NCBI GenBank assembly: GCA_036843405.1
Contig: DAITSJ010000037.1
Location: 1 to 12,585 of the forward strand
DNA length: 12,585 nt
Direction: 5' to 3'
Source: DGNJ01 sp002388905
GTDB taxonomy: Bacteria; Pseudomonadota; Gammaproteobacteria; Pseudomonadales; Porticoccaceae
Part shown: one piece after another, positions 5,980 to 12,518 of the stretch
Position numbering within the stretch: the stretch's first letter is position 1
How the letters are laid out: each line of letters begins with the position of its first letter
Notes under the pieces: model-generated
Seen by the model: only the letters and a program-made list of their open reading frames with translations
Database searches by the model: none
What the model was told of the DNA's origin: nothing
Position numbers and translations under genes: made by a program

Positions 5980-6560
5980 TATTTCCCCCCTTTCCGGGTC
6001 AAAATAAACATGATGGCGGCGCCACCAGCCAGCCACAGGAACAGGGTTTTCTGGTCATCCCCTGGCGCACTTGATAGCCCCGCGATCCGCCGGGCGGTGT
6101 CTTGCGCCCCGGCATTGATGGCGTCCGATACCGCGTCGAACTTGGCCGCTTGCTGGCTTTCGTAGGTGCTCAGGGTTTCCGAGTAGGACTTGCCCAGGTT
6201 TGACAGCGCCTGGCCGGTCAGGATCGATTCGCGACGCAATACTTCATCCGCGAACAGGTGCGTTGACGCGATTGCCTGGCCGGCAATCTCCCGGTTTCCG
6301 GCAATGGCCTCGCTGCCCAACTCGCCGTAGTAATCCAGGGCATCCCGGCCCAGGTCCAGCGCCTGATCGGCGGCATCCAGGCCGCCCTCGATTGCGCCAT
6401 AATCGGCTACTTGATTGAACTGGCTGTAATTGATGGTCGCGCCGGCATCATCACCGGCTGAGACATTCACACCAAAAGCCGGGCCGGCTTGCGACTGCGC
6501 CCCGGCGGTGCCGCTGGCGCTTCCGGTTTTTGTCCTGTTGCCTAATCCGAACAGCGCCAC
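5979..6560 (-). CDS. Virion protein with long helix and C-terminal membrane anchor
   Basis: A 193-residue protein starting at a GTG two bases after the previous stop, with AAGGAGG overlapping that stop codon. Residues 1-55 are low-complexity Gly/Ser/Ala. Residues 55-155 are predicted to be mainly alpha-helical and charged (EGGLDAADQALDLGRDALDY, ESQQAAKFDAVSDAINAGAQ). A C-terminal membrane helix (about 170-187, LFLWLAGGAAIMFILT) ends in RKGGK. The plan suggests a protein rooted in the internal membrane with a rod reaching the capsid or genome. No family is recognised. Two neighbours share the C-terminal anchor plan. Confidence 0.72.
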   Translation of the reverse strand: MALFGLGNRTKTGSASGTAGAQSQAGPAFGVNVSAGDDAGATINYSQFNQVADYGAIEGGLDAADQALDLGRDALDYYGELGSEAIAGNREIAGQAIASTHLFADEVLRRESILTGQALSNLGKSYSETLSTYESQQAAKFDAVSDAINAGAQDTARRIAGLSSAPGDDQKTLFLWLAGGAAIMFILTRKGGK

Positions 6561-6562
6561 GG

Positions 6563-6793
6563 CTACCTCCTTGCGATCAGGTACAGGGCCACACCCGCGA
6601 GCACCAGCACCGGCCAGGACACGCCCGGCTGCCCGCCCACGGTGTCACCGGCGCCGACGCTTGGCGAGGCGGTATAGTGCCCGAACATGTTGTCGCCGCT
6701 GCGGGATGACGAACTGGTAACAGTCGGCCCACTTGACAGGCCGAGCCCCAATTCAAGCCCGAGAGAGGAAAGACCGGCAGGTATAAACGACAT
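6563..6793 (-). CDS. Small virion membrane protein, C-terminal anchor
   Basis: A 76-residue protein starting two bases after the previous stop (TAG GA ATG), with GGGGG just upstream. The N-terminus is Gly/Leu/Ser-rich (LGLELGLGLSSGP), the middle is polar (SSSSRSGDN), and residues 58-74 form a membrane helix (WPVLVLAGVALYLIA) ending in RR. It lies between two other proteins with a C-terminal membrane helix and short basic tail. A role as an internal-membrane virion component is inferred from the position just after the capsid gene. Confidence 0.72.
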   Translation of the reverse strand: MSFIPAGLSSLGLELGLGLSSGPTVTSSSSRSGDNMFGHYTASPSVGAGDTVGGQPGVSWPVLVLAGVALYLIARR

Positions 6794-6795
6794 TC

Positions 6796-7095
6796 CTACC
6801 CCCTGGCTTCAACGATCAGCCAAACAACCACCCCAGCCACGGCCCACGTTAGGACGTTGTTACCCAGGCCAAAGCCGGCGGCGGTGGGCTGGTAGTAGGT
6901 GCCAGGCCCGGAATAATCCCGAACATTCTGGCTTTCCTTGTCGATGACGGACTCCGCGCCCTGGCTGTTCAGGTATCGGTACTTCTCCAGTTCCGCTTCG
7001 GTTTCGGCGGTTTTAATCTCGCCATAGATTCCGCCGATAGTGCCCAGCGCGTCACTGAGTCCGCCCCAAAAACCGCCCGTGTTTTGCTCTGACAT
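6796..7095 (-). CDS. Small virion membrane protein, C-terminal anchor
   Basis: A 99-residue protein with GGGAGGG upstream of ATG 7095. The N-terminal part is Gly-rich and amphipathic (GGFWGGLSDALGTIGGIYGE), residues 27-45 form a charged helix (IKTAETEAELEKYRYLNSQ), and the C-terminus has a membrane helix (NVLTWAVAGVVVWLIVEARG). It is the first gene after the capsid gene, separated by 42 bp containing two hairpins, one of which pairs with its ribosome binding site. Probably a structural protein of the viral membrane. Confidence 0.75.
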   Translation of the reverse strand: MSEQNTGGFWGGLSDALGTIGGIYGEIKTAETEAELEKYRYLNSQGAESVIDKESQNVRDYSGPGTYYQPTAAGFGLGNNVLTWAVAGVVVWLIVEARG

Positions 7096-7103
7096 TGCTA
7101 TTC

Positions 7104-7146
7104 CCTCCCCTCAACAATCGGAGAGGCCCGGCGACAATCAGTCGCC
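7104..7146 (-). promoter_or_regulatory. Two hairpins between capsid gene and next gene
   Basis: In the minus-strand transcript the first hairpin, GGCGAC-TGATT-GTCGCC (7146-7130), spans the capsid stop codon. The second pairs CCTCTCC (7126-7120) with GGGGAGG (7110-7104), including one U:G pair and a 9-nt loop, and covers the ribosome binding site of the 99-residue gene. Neither has a T-run. They could stabilise the capsid message or lower downstream translation, keeping capsid protein in excess. Confidence 0.45.
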
Positions 7147-8007
7147 CAGGCCGCCCAGGTACTCAGAAAGGAAGGTCAGCGTCGCGGCGCCGGTCAGGGT
7201 GAACTTGTAGCGGTAATCGCGCACCCCGCGCAGGTCGATGCGGTTGCCGACAAAGCCCTTTTCGGTGCGATCGATCACCAGGTAACCGGATTGCGGGACC
7301 CTTACGCCATCCTTCTGGATGGATTCGTTGAGCGCCTTTGTGCGCTCGAAAATCGTGTAGGTGTCCCGGTCAATTTTCATCAGCGAAATGTCATTGGCTG
7401 ACGGCTTAATGAAAACCCGGTTCAGCGCCTGACTGGTTACACCACCATAGGGCAGATCGGAGAATTGATACTCCCCGGCGCCGGCGGCATCCCGGACGCT
7501 GCGGTCAATGTGCATCACCGTACCCGCGCCACGGCCCAGGCTCATGGACTGAGTGGCGTAAAGCTTCAGGCCCAGGTCGCCGGGCGCGTCGCTTTTCAGG
7601 TCGATTTCCAGGGATAGCGCCTTGATCTCGCGCCCGTTGCCTTCGACTACCGGCCCGGTATCCAGGGCGGTTTCTTGCGCGGCAATGGAATTTTCCATGC
7701 CGTACCGCTCGAACGGGATCACCAGGGTGGGATTTGTGGACAGGTTCCAGGCGGTGCGACCATCGAATTGATTCATGCTGTCCCGCTCTGCGCCGGTATA
7801 GCGATGAGTGATCTTTTCGTTGGCAATCACCCGGATTTCCTCCAGGTCGCCCAGGTCTACACCCGTGCCGGATACCACCAGTTGCAATTCGTGGAACCGC
7901 CGGGCGGTGGGCAATTTGAAGACGGCGGTATTGCCGGCGCCCACATTGGGCGCGTCTGGCATCCGCACATCAATGCGCTCGTTGGCGGCTATTTGACGTT
8001 GTGCCAT
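7138..8007 (-). CDS. Major capsid protein, PM2 P2-like double jelly-roll
   Basis: A 289-residue protein with GGAG 8-9 nt before ATG 8007. Residues 18-33 read APNVGAGNTAVFKLPT, then FHELQLVVSGTGV and LEEIRVIANEKITHRY. PM2 P2 (about 269 residues) has the same layout: PNVAAGN, KLP, LxxSG, then a strand pair with IKNVRVELDG. A second shared zone is FSDLPYGG near residue 180, matching DLPR in P2 and leading into the second jelly roll. P2 trimers build the pseudo-T=21 shell around the membrane. The spacing and conserved residues make homology likely, though I compared from memory. It is the first large gene of the late block. Confidence 0.85.
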   Translation of the reverse strand: MAQRQIAANERIDVRMPDAPNVGAGNTAVFKLPTARRFHELQLVVSGTGVDLGDLEEIRVIANEKITHRYTGAERDSMNQFDGRTAWNLSTNPTLVIPFERYGMENSIAAQETALDTGPVVEGNGREIKALSLEIDLKSDAPGDLGLKLYATQSMSLGRGAGTVMHIDRSVRDAAGAGEYQFSDLPYGGVTSQALNRVFIKPSANDISLMKIDRDTYTIFERTKALNESIQKDGVRVPQSGYLVIDRTEKGFVGNRIDLRGVRDYRYKFTLTGAATLTFLSEYLGGLGD

Positions 8008-8078
8008 TTTAAAAACTCCATGCTGTCATCACGACATGAGGAATCGATTTCTGCCGGCTACCCGGCCCCTTCTACGCC

Positions 8079-8177
8079 TTAGACGTAGTCTTGAACAACC
8101 GGAAGGCGTTTTGCCACGACGATAGCGCCGACAGCGATTACAGCAACCTTCAGGATGTTTTTTGCGCTCATGCTCAT
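8079..8177 (-). CDS. Small membrane peptide heading the late block, 32 residues
   Basis: Starts at ATG 8177 behind GAGGG, or at a second ATG at 8171. It begins MSMSAKNILKVAVIAVGAIV and ends VAKRLPVVQDYV: a single hydrophobic helix with a short basic-then-acidic tail. It is the first gene downstream of the duplicated motif at 8200-8263 and is followed by a 71-bp untranslated stretch before the capsid gene. That stretch contains a small hairpin, GCCGG-CTAC-CCGGC (8053-8066). By analogy with PM2 it could be a minor membrane protein of the virion. Confidence 0.68.
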   Translation of the reverse strand: MSMSAKNILKVAVIAVGAIVVAKRLPVVQDYV

Positions 8178-8199
8178 TGTTAAGCCCTCGAATAGTGGA

Positions 8200-8263
8200 T
8201 TGCAAAACTGCCCTTATAAGATCACCGTCCGGGCTCGCATTTGCAATCGATCCCTTATAAGGG
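8200..8263 (-). promoter_or_regulatory. Duplicated 21-bp motif upstream of late genes
   Basis: On the plus strand the motif TTGCAA-N5-CCCTTATAAG occurs at 8200-8220 and 8241-8261, 41 bp apart. That is about four helical turns, so both copies face the same side. In the second copy the GC-flanked core extends to a perfect palindrome CCCTTATAAGGG (8252-8263) that overlaps the ATPase stop codon. It lies just upstream of the first late gene. No good sigma70 promoter is visible, so activation by a phage regulator is plausible, as for PM2 late transcription. Confidence 0.5.
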
Positions 8264-8935
8264 TTTTTCGGCTGTCTTTCGGGTGAATTTGGGCTTGCCA
8301 CCGGCAAAAGTCAGGGTGCCCTTGTGCCATTTCCGGCGCCCGGTGTCGGCATGCAGGTATTCGAATTTGCCCGCGTCCTGATCCGCCACCAGTGCGTCGA
8401 TTTCCTGGAACGGTAGCCCGGTATTGTTGGCGGCACTCCGGCGGTCCGGGTTCAGGTTGAGCCGGCAGACGTGCAGGATCGAGGCGTTCCCGATGGCGGT
8501 TTTGTCACTCTCGGCGGGTCGCTGGGTCACCGCGTAGATGTTGACCCCATAGGACAGGAACCGCCGGAGAATAATCCCGTATTCCTCCGGCGCCTTTGCC
8601 GGGGTGGTCACGTCCGCTGTTTCCTCGAACACCAGGGCGCACGACTGCCCGGCCAGGTAGTGGGACTTCACCCAGGTTTGTGCGACACGACAGAAAAAGG
8701 CGAAGTCGGCCAGGCGGTCCGCCGTGTAGGCGATCTTTCCGGGTTTCCCGGCAAGGGTTTTGACCAGGCGGACCAATTCCGCCCGGTTTCGCGCCCGGTG
8801 CTGGACCGGGTATTCCCCCTTGATATCCCACACCATCAACCGCTTTTGCCCGGCAATTTCCCGGAAAACAAACTGCGTTTTCCCGGACCGGCTGGATCCA
8901 ATGGCGGCGGTCAACTTCCCCGACTTAACCGGCAT
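8255..8935 (-). CDS. Genome-packaging ATPase, HerA/FtsK type
   Basis: A 226-residue protein. I choose ATG 8935 over the in-frame ATG 9001 because GGGGGAGGG lies just upstream and the chosen N-terminus (MPVKSGKLTAAIGSS) leads straight into the first strand, as in such ATPases. Walker A is GSSRSGKT (13-20), Walker B is ALVFEE (100-105), and AVTQRP (135-140) is the sensor/arginine-region motif common to packaging ATPases of double-jelly-roll phages. PM2 P9 is the counterpart. It should drive genome translocation into the preformed membrane-lined capsid. It overlaps the upstream 146-residue gene by 11 bp and ends in a palindrome used by the late control region. Confidence 0.88.
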   Translation of the reverse strand: MPVKSGKLTAAIGSSRSGKTQFVFREIAGQKRLMVWDIKGEYPVQHRARNRAELVRLVKTLAGKPGKIAYTADRLADFAFFCRVAQTWVKSHYLAGQSCALVFEETADVTTPAKAPEEYGIILRRFLSYGVNIYAVTQRPAESDKTAIGNASILHVCRLNLNPDRRSAANNTGLPFQEIDALVADQDAGKFEYLHADTGRRKWHKGTLTFAGGKPKFTRKTAEKPL

Positions 8936-9365
8936 TGGCTTCCCTCCCCCGGCCCGCGCCGGTGTCCTTTGGCTCTGGGTTTTCCGGGTTTTCCCCGGCA
9001 TCCTTCCGGGTGGTGCGCGGCATTTTCAGGCGCGGCCCGATAATCGCCACAGTGGTAAACACGGCGGCCAACTCCGGCCCGAACTGCCCGGGCCCTTCCG
9101 GGAAATACTTTTGCAGCACGGCGGCATAGGCACCGGCCAGCGCGTCCACTTCCGCGTCCTGGACGCCCCAGGCGGGCGCCAGTACCTGGAACCCTGGCCC
9201 GAATAGTTGGGCCAGCAACTCCCTGTATTCCGCCTCCCCTTTCTGGCTGGCGACTTGCGCGGCTTCGGCTTGTTCGTTGGCGACAGCTTCCGCCGGGTCC
9301 GGCCCGGCCTCGGCTGCCAATTCGTCCAGTTCAGACGATATGGTTTGCTCGTTGATGGTATCCAT
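8925..9365 (-). CDS. Conserved-looking protein preceding the packaging ATPase
   Basis: A 146-residue protein with GGGAGG 9 nt before ATG 9365. Residues 1-45 are acidic and Ala/Glu-rich. The core (45-110) reads LLAQLFGPGFQVLAPAWGVQ, then DALAGAYAAVLQKYFPEG and FGPELAAVFTTVAIIGPRL, mostly helical with a moderately hydrophobic segment. The tail is Pro/Glu/Lys-rich and disordered. I associate this core with proteins found beside packaging ATPases in related tailless phages, but cannot name a family. It overlaps the ATPase start by 11 bp, so the two are probably co-translated and may act together in packaging. Confidence 0.7.
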   Translation of the reverse strand: MDTINEQTISSELDELAAEAGPDPAEAVANEQAEAAQVASQKGEAEYRELLAQLFGPGFQVLAPAWGVQDAEVDALAGAYAAVLQKYFPEGPGQFGPELAAVFTTVAIIGPRLKMPRTTRKDAGENPENPEPKDTGAGRGREANAG

Positions 9366-9400
9366 TACAAAGCGCCTCCCGGCGAGTTATCAGGATCATG

Positions 9401-9414
9401 CCGCCTCACGGCGG
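9401..9414. other. Intergenic hairpin
   Basis: CCGCC-TCAC-GGCGG forms a perfect 5-bp stem in the 65-bp gap between the 111-residue gene and the 146-residue gene. No T-run follows on either strand, so it is unlikely to be a terminator. It may modulate readthrough or message stability. Confidence 0.35.
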
Positions 9415-9430
9415 GATTAATGATGGGCGG

Positions 9431-9766
9431 TTAATCGAGGCTGCCCAGGCCCTCCCAAAACCGGGAAAACCCGGATTTTTCCGGGATTTCCCCGGGTTCT
9501 GGCTCCGGTGCCGGTGGCGCCGGCTCCGGGCTTTTCTCCGGTTCCGGCTCCGGGTTATCCGGTGCCGGCGCCCCGTTGAATTTGGCGTTTTCCAGGATGA
9601 AATCCTGGCCCGCCGGCGTGTTGATCGGCCACGGCCCCCACGGGGTAACCAGATACAGCGGATAGCGTTTGCCCTCCCGCTGGCTTTTCCGAACTTCCAG
9701 ACCGTCGCCCAGGACCGCCAGTAGCGCCCTCACGGGCAGGACGGCGACTTTTTCACCGGCTGCCAT
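9431..9766 (-). CDS. Small protein with Pro/Glu-repeat linker
   Basis: A 111-residue protein. I start it at ATG 9766 (MAAGEKVAVLPVRAL), behind GGGAGG, rather than at the in-frame ATG at 9859, which would add a basic extension overlapping deep into the upstream gene. Residues 1-65 form a small folded domain with LYLVTPWGPWPINTPAG. Residues 70-95 are a (P-E-P) repeat region like a TonB-type extended linker, followed by a short aromatic C-terminal helix (FSRFWEGLGSLD). It overlaps the previous gene by 14 bp. No function recognised. Confidence 0.62.
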   Translation of the reverse strand: MAAGEKVAVLPVRALLAVLGDGLEVRKSQREGKRYPLYLVTPWGPWPINTPAGQDFILENAKFNGAPAPDNPEPEPEKSPEPAPPAPEPEPGEIPEKSGFSRFWEGLGSLD

Positions 9767-10070
9767 ACTTCCTCCCAATTTTTCCCCTAATCTTTTTAGC
9801 TTCGACCTCCAGTGCCGCCGCCACCATTTCCGCTTCTTCCGCGCCCTCTGAGCCCTCAATCAGCCCCGTAACCGGGTTTATATTTACATCAATGTAATAA
9901 TCGACCACATCAGAAATCCTTGCCTTTCCCTCTACCGCTCGATAGGCAAAGCACTCCGGGCACATCGACCCAAAGTCGGCAGGATCATCAAAAACGACGA
10001 TTTCCGCCCCTTCCCCCTCGCTCTTTTCAATATTCACTTTTAACCAGCTTTCTCCATTCAAATCCGCCAT
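9753..10070 (-). CDS. Hypothetical acidic protein with one CxxC
   Basis: A 105-residue protein starting 16 bp after the replication gene stop, with GGGGG upstream of ATG 10070. It has a single CPEC motif (about residues 37-40), a beta-like middle (VVDYYIDVNINPVTGLIEGS) and a helical, strongly charged C-terminus (EEAEMVAAALEVEAKKIRGK). Base composition is less GC-rich than its neighbours. No family is recognised. Lying between the replication and packaging genes, it may assist DNA handling, but nothing in the sequence shows this. Confidence 0.68.
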   Translation of the reverse strand: MADLNGESWLKVNIEKSEGEGAEIVVFDDPADFGSMCPECFAYRAVEGKARISDVVDYYIDVNINPVTGLIEGSEGAEEAEMVAAALEVEAKKIRGKIGRKYGSR

Positions 10071-10086
10071 AAATGCCCCCGTACAG

Positions 10087-11745
10087 TTATTGACACAAGT
10101 CCAAGGTCGCGCCTGGCGGCGCTCCGGGTAATTCCCCGAACCTCACCCCATCAGCAAAGACAAAAGACGGATTCAACCGCACCGGCCTTTCTACCCTCGC
10201 CATCAAATCGCGGGCACCGGCCACTGCCAGCCCCGCCAACTTCGATACCCGGCTACCTTCCCGGATCTTCCACTCCCGAAACCGGGATATAACCAGGAAC
10301 GCCCGGCCCATGACGCCCACCACCCGGCGCACCGGCTCGCCGTAACGGCCCCGGTTTTCCTCCCAGGTTTTCAGGTTGCGCGTTTCGTACTTGACCCATG
10401 CCGGGCGGGCTTCCCTGGCGGCCACTGCGCCGCCCATAGCCCGTGTGTATTCGCACCAGTCGCCGGAGTCCGCGGGCTCCAGGATCAAGCGCAACTGGTC
10501 GGTCATATGCACCCGGTCCGGGTTATTGGCCGCCCTTCGCAACTCGCGCCAAACGGTCACACCCGGCCCGGCCAACTGCTGAAACTGCCGGATACCCCAA
10601 ACGCTCGACCAGGCCCGCACCCTGGCCGCCGTGATGGCGGCAAAGTCGCCCACCTCCAGGTCCTCCCCGACCCCGAAACCGTCAATATTTTTGCTGACGT
10701 ACTTAGCGACATAGCCCGCCGCCGTCCCGGCTTCCTCCGTGATCTCCACGGCTTCAAAGCGGTGTTTCTCCGCGCCCGGCTCGCTGCCGTCCTCCTTGAA
10801 CGCGTAATCGCGCAAGGTGTCGGTAAGGGTGCCCTTGTGGTCGGCCAGGACGAACAACAACAGGTGCCAGTGCGGCGTCCCATCGTGGTGCGGCTCCGCG
10901 ATCCTGAACCCGAAATACTGGACGCCCTGGCGGTGGACAGCAGCCCGCGCCCGCGACCACAGGCTTTGCAGATAGTCGGCACCCTCTCGCGGCGTGAACC
11001 CGGCATACTTCCGGTTACGCTTTCCATCCGTGCCCCTGGCGTGATATTTCGACGGTGTTGTGATCGTGTAGAACATCGGTACCCATTGCCCCGCGTCCTG
11101 TTCCGCCCATTCCTCGAAACCCCGCATTCTGGTCATCAACTCACCGCGGCGGATTTCCGGGTTGCTGACATTGACGGCGGCCAGTTCCGCCAGGGTGAAA
11201 GCCTCGCCGTCATCGTTGACGGCCTCCAGGCCCTCCAGGATCGACTGATTGCGCCGTTGCTGGCCTATCCACTGCCGTAACGTGTACTCGCTGACATAGG
11301 CCCCGGCCCGCTTGTGCGTGTACCCTAGGTCGCGTAGTAGCGCCTCGCAGCCACGGCGGCAGATTTTCCGCAACTGCCCCCGCCACCACTTCGGGCACGA
11401 CTCCCGGCCCGGCTTCGGCAACTCCAGACCATAGACGGCCAGCATGGCCTCGACTTTCGACAGGTCGCCATCCCTGGCGGTTATCATTTTTTCGCACTGC
11501 GCCGCCTTGCCCGCCGCCAGGCGGCGTATCTGGTCATCATCAAAATCCAGGGAGATTTCCGCGAACTGGAGAGACTCGACGGCCCGCCGCAATTCATCGT
11601 TTGCCACGGCCCATCCGTCGCGCTCCACGCGCCAGGCATGGCGCTTTTCAAACAGGTCGCGCAGCCCATGGAGCCGGTAGAGTGTCTTTTCCTGCCAGTC
11701 CCTTTGATCGACCAGGAACCGGGCCATAGGGGCGGCGGCTGTCAT
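10087..11745 (-). CDS. Rolling-circle replication initiator, gpA/P12 type
   Basis: A 552-residue protein beginning on an ATGA overlap with GGAGG upstream. Rolling-circle motifs appear in order: FYTITTPSKYH (225-235), the HUH motif GTPHWHLLLF with H292 and H294, and the double tyrosine GYVAKYVSK with Y345 and Y349. Two catalytic tyrosines are the mark of the superfamily I initiators of phiX174 (gpA), P2 (gpA) and PM2 (P12). It nicks the plus strand at the origin, stays covalently bound through tyrosine, and re-joins the displaced strand. The N-terminal 200 residues are helical with several Cys (C117, C129, C133) that might bind metal. The nick site was not located. Confidence 0.93.
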   Translation of the reverse strand: MTAAAPMARFLVDQRDWQEKTLYRLHGLRDLFEKRHAWRVERDGWAVANDELRRAVESLQFAEISLDFDDDQIRRLAAGKAAQCEKMITARDGDLSKVEAMLAVYGLELPKPGRESCPKWWRGQLRKICRRGCEALLRDLGYTHKRAGAYVSEYTLRQWIGQQRRNQSILEGLEAVNDDGEAFTLAELAAVNVSNPEIRRGELMTRMRGFEEWAEQDAGQWVPMFYTITTPSKYHARGTDGKRNRKYAGFTPREGADYLQSLWSRARAAVHRQGVQYFGFRIAEPHHDGTPHWHLLLFVLADHKGTLTDTLRDYAFKEDGSEPGAEKHRFEAVEITEEAGTAAGYVAKYVSKNIDGFGVGEDLEVGDFAAITAARVRAWSSVWGIRQFQQLAGPGVTVWRELRRAANNPDRVHMTDQLRLILEPADSGDWCEYTRAMGGAVAAREARPAWVKYETRNLKTWEENRGRYGEPVRRVVGVMGRAFLVISRFREWKIREGSRVSKLAGLAVAGARDLMARVERPVRLNPSFVFADGVRFGELPGAPPGATLDLCQ

Positions 11746-11984
11746 TGCGCCGCCCTCCGCTGCATCCGCTCGACGATTTCATCCCGCCGCCGCTCGATCA
11801 GGTTTGAATAGCAGAACGTGGCCACGCGGCACCGCTGGCCCATTTCGTCAACGATCCGCTGGCAGTACCGGGCGGCAATGACTAGCTGCTTGATGGTTTG
11901 ACACCCGGCGACCATGCGCCGGGCTTTGACATTGGCTTCCACCAGATCGGCGGGTATCTCGAGAGTCTGCAATTCCTGGCTCAT
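11742..11984 (-). CDS. Hypothetical early protein, 80 residues
   Basis: I start it at ATG 11984 (MSQELQTLEIPADLVEANVK) rather than the ATG five codons upstream, because 11984 overlaps the previous stop as ATGA and has GGAGG 8 nt before it. It is predicted helical, with four cysteines (in VAGCQT, RYCQR, QRCRV and TFCYS) and a basic C-terminus (NLIERRRDEIVERMQRR). It ends on the ATGA start of the replication initiator, so the two are translationally coupled. A DNA-binding or replication-accessory role is possible; no family recognised. Confidence 0.65.
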   Translation of the reverse strand: MSQELQTLEIPADLVEANVKARRMVAGCQTIKQLVIAARYCQRIVDEMGQRCRVATFCYSNLIERRRDEIVERMQRRAAQ

Positions 11985-12175
11985 TTCGCGGCCCTCCATT
12001 GCTTCCAGAATTCGTCGGCGTCCTCAAACTGCAAAACCGCCACCGGGAACCCGTATTTCCTGAGCACGACAACATCCGGCGCTAGCGCCGCGCCTACCGA
12101 ATCAAACGAAATGCATAGTCCATCCGTAACATGCAGCCGGTATTGCCCGACCATAGTCCCGCTCTGCAATTTCAT
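11981..12175 (-). CDS. Hypothetical early protein, 64 residues
   Basis: The open frame extends to 12481, but ATG 12175 (MKLQSGTMVGQYRLHVTDGL) is preferred: GGGAGGG lies 7 nt upstream and the ATGA overlap with the preceding gene matches the pattern throughout the early block. The upstream part of the frame crosses hairpins and repeats and is probably non-coding. The protein looks like an alpha/beta fold, with VVVLRKYGFPVAVLQF in the middle and an aromatic C-terminal helix (EFWKQWRAAK). No family recognised. Confidence 0.65.
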   Translation of the reverse strand: MKLQSGTMVGQYRLHVTDGLCISFDSVGAALAPDVVVLRKYGFPVAVLQFEDADEFWKQWRAAK

Positions 12176-12360
12176 TGCTGCACCCTCCCGTATCTCAGGG
12201 CGGCCAGTCGGTTTATCCGTCGCCAGTAGTCCGCACAAGCGGCCCGGGTCGCCTCGCGGCGATCCGCCCGCAACTGCTCGACGCTGCGGCCTCCAGCAAA
12301 CAGGGATTTCAGGTGGGATATGTGCTTTTCGGCGGTTGCCTGAGAAGATTTTTCTTGCAT
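12172..12360 (-). CDS. Hypothetical first early protein, 62 residues
   Basis: The first gene of the early block, with GGAG about 9 nt before ATG 12360. It is Ala/Arg-rich and predicted helical throughout (EKHISHLKSLFAGGRSVEQL, then RADRREATRAACADYWRRIN). The basic helical character suggests nucleic-acid binding, but no helix-turn-helix is certain and no family is recognised. It is downstream of a region with direct repeats and a strong hairpin, so it is probably the most directly regulated early gene. Confidence 0.62.
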   Translation of the reverse strand: MQEKSSQATAEKHISHLKSLFAGGRSVEQLRADRREATRAACADYWRRINRLAALRYGRVQQ

Positions 12361-12518
12361 TTTCGTGGACTCCGACTATTTGGTTAGTCGCTCCGACTTT
12401 TAAAGCGGCGGGGGCGCTACCCCCGCCTAGTCGGAACACAAAGCCCGGAAATAATTTCCGGTTGTCCACAACAAAACGCAATGATTACAGGAGGTTAGAC
12501 GGCTGAACCGTCGAGGTC
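12361..12518. promoter_or_regulatory. Early control region / possible replication origin
   Basis: Non-coding and dense in structure. CTCCGACT occurs at 12370-12377 and 12391-12398 (21-bp period), with an inverted AGTCGG at 12429-12434. Between them GGCGGGGG (12407-12414) and CCCCCGCC (12420-12427) form a perfect 8-bp stem. CCGGAAAT-A-ATTTCCGG (12445-12461) is a perfect palindrome, and TTGTCCACA (12462-12470) differs from the DnaA-box consensus at one base. GACGG-CTGAA-CCGTC (12498-12512) is a further hairpin. These suit an early-gene operator or a replication origin; neither is proved, and no clear -10/-35 pair is seen. Confidence 0.45.

Noticed and set aside
8029..8307. 92-residue minus-strand frame across the late control region
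   Set aside because: Very Arg-rich and crosses the duplicated motif; the overlapping 32-residue membrane peptide at 8079-8177 has a better ribosome site and composition.
12176..12481. N-terminal extension of the 64-residue early protein to 166 residues
   Set aside because: The extension runs antiparallel through the preceding gene in another frame and through hairpins and repeats; the internal ATG at 12175 has a strong ribosome site and ATGA overlap.
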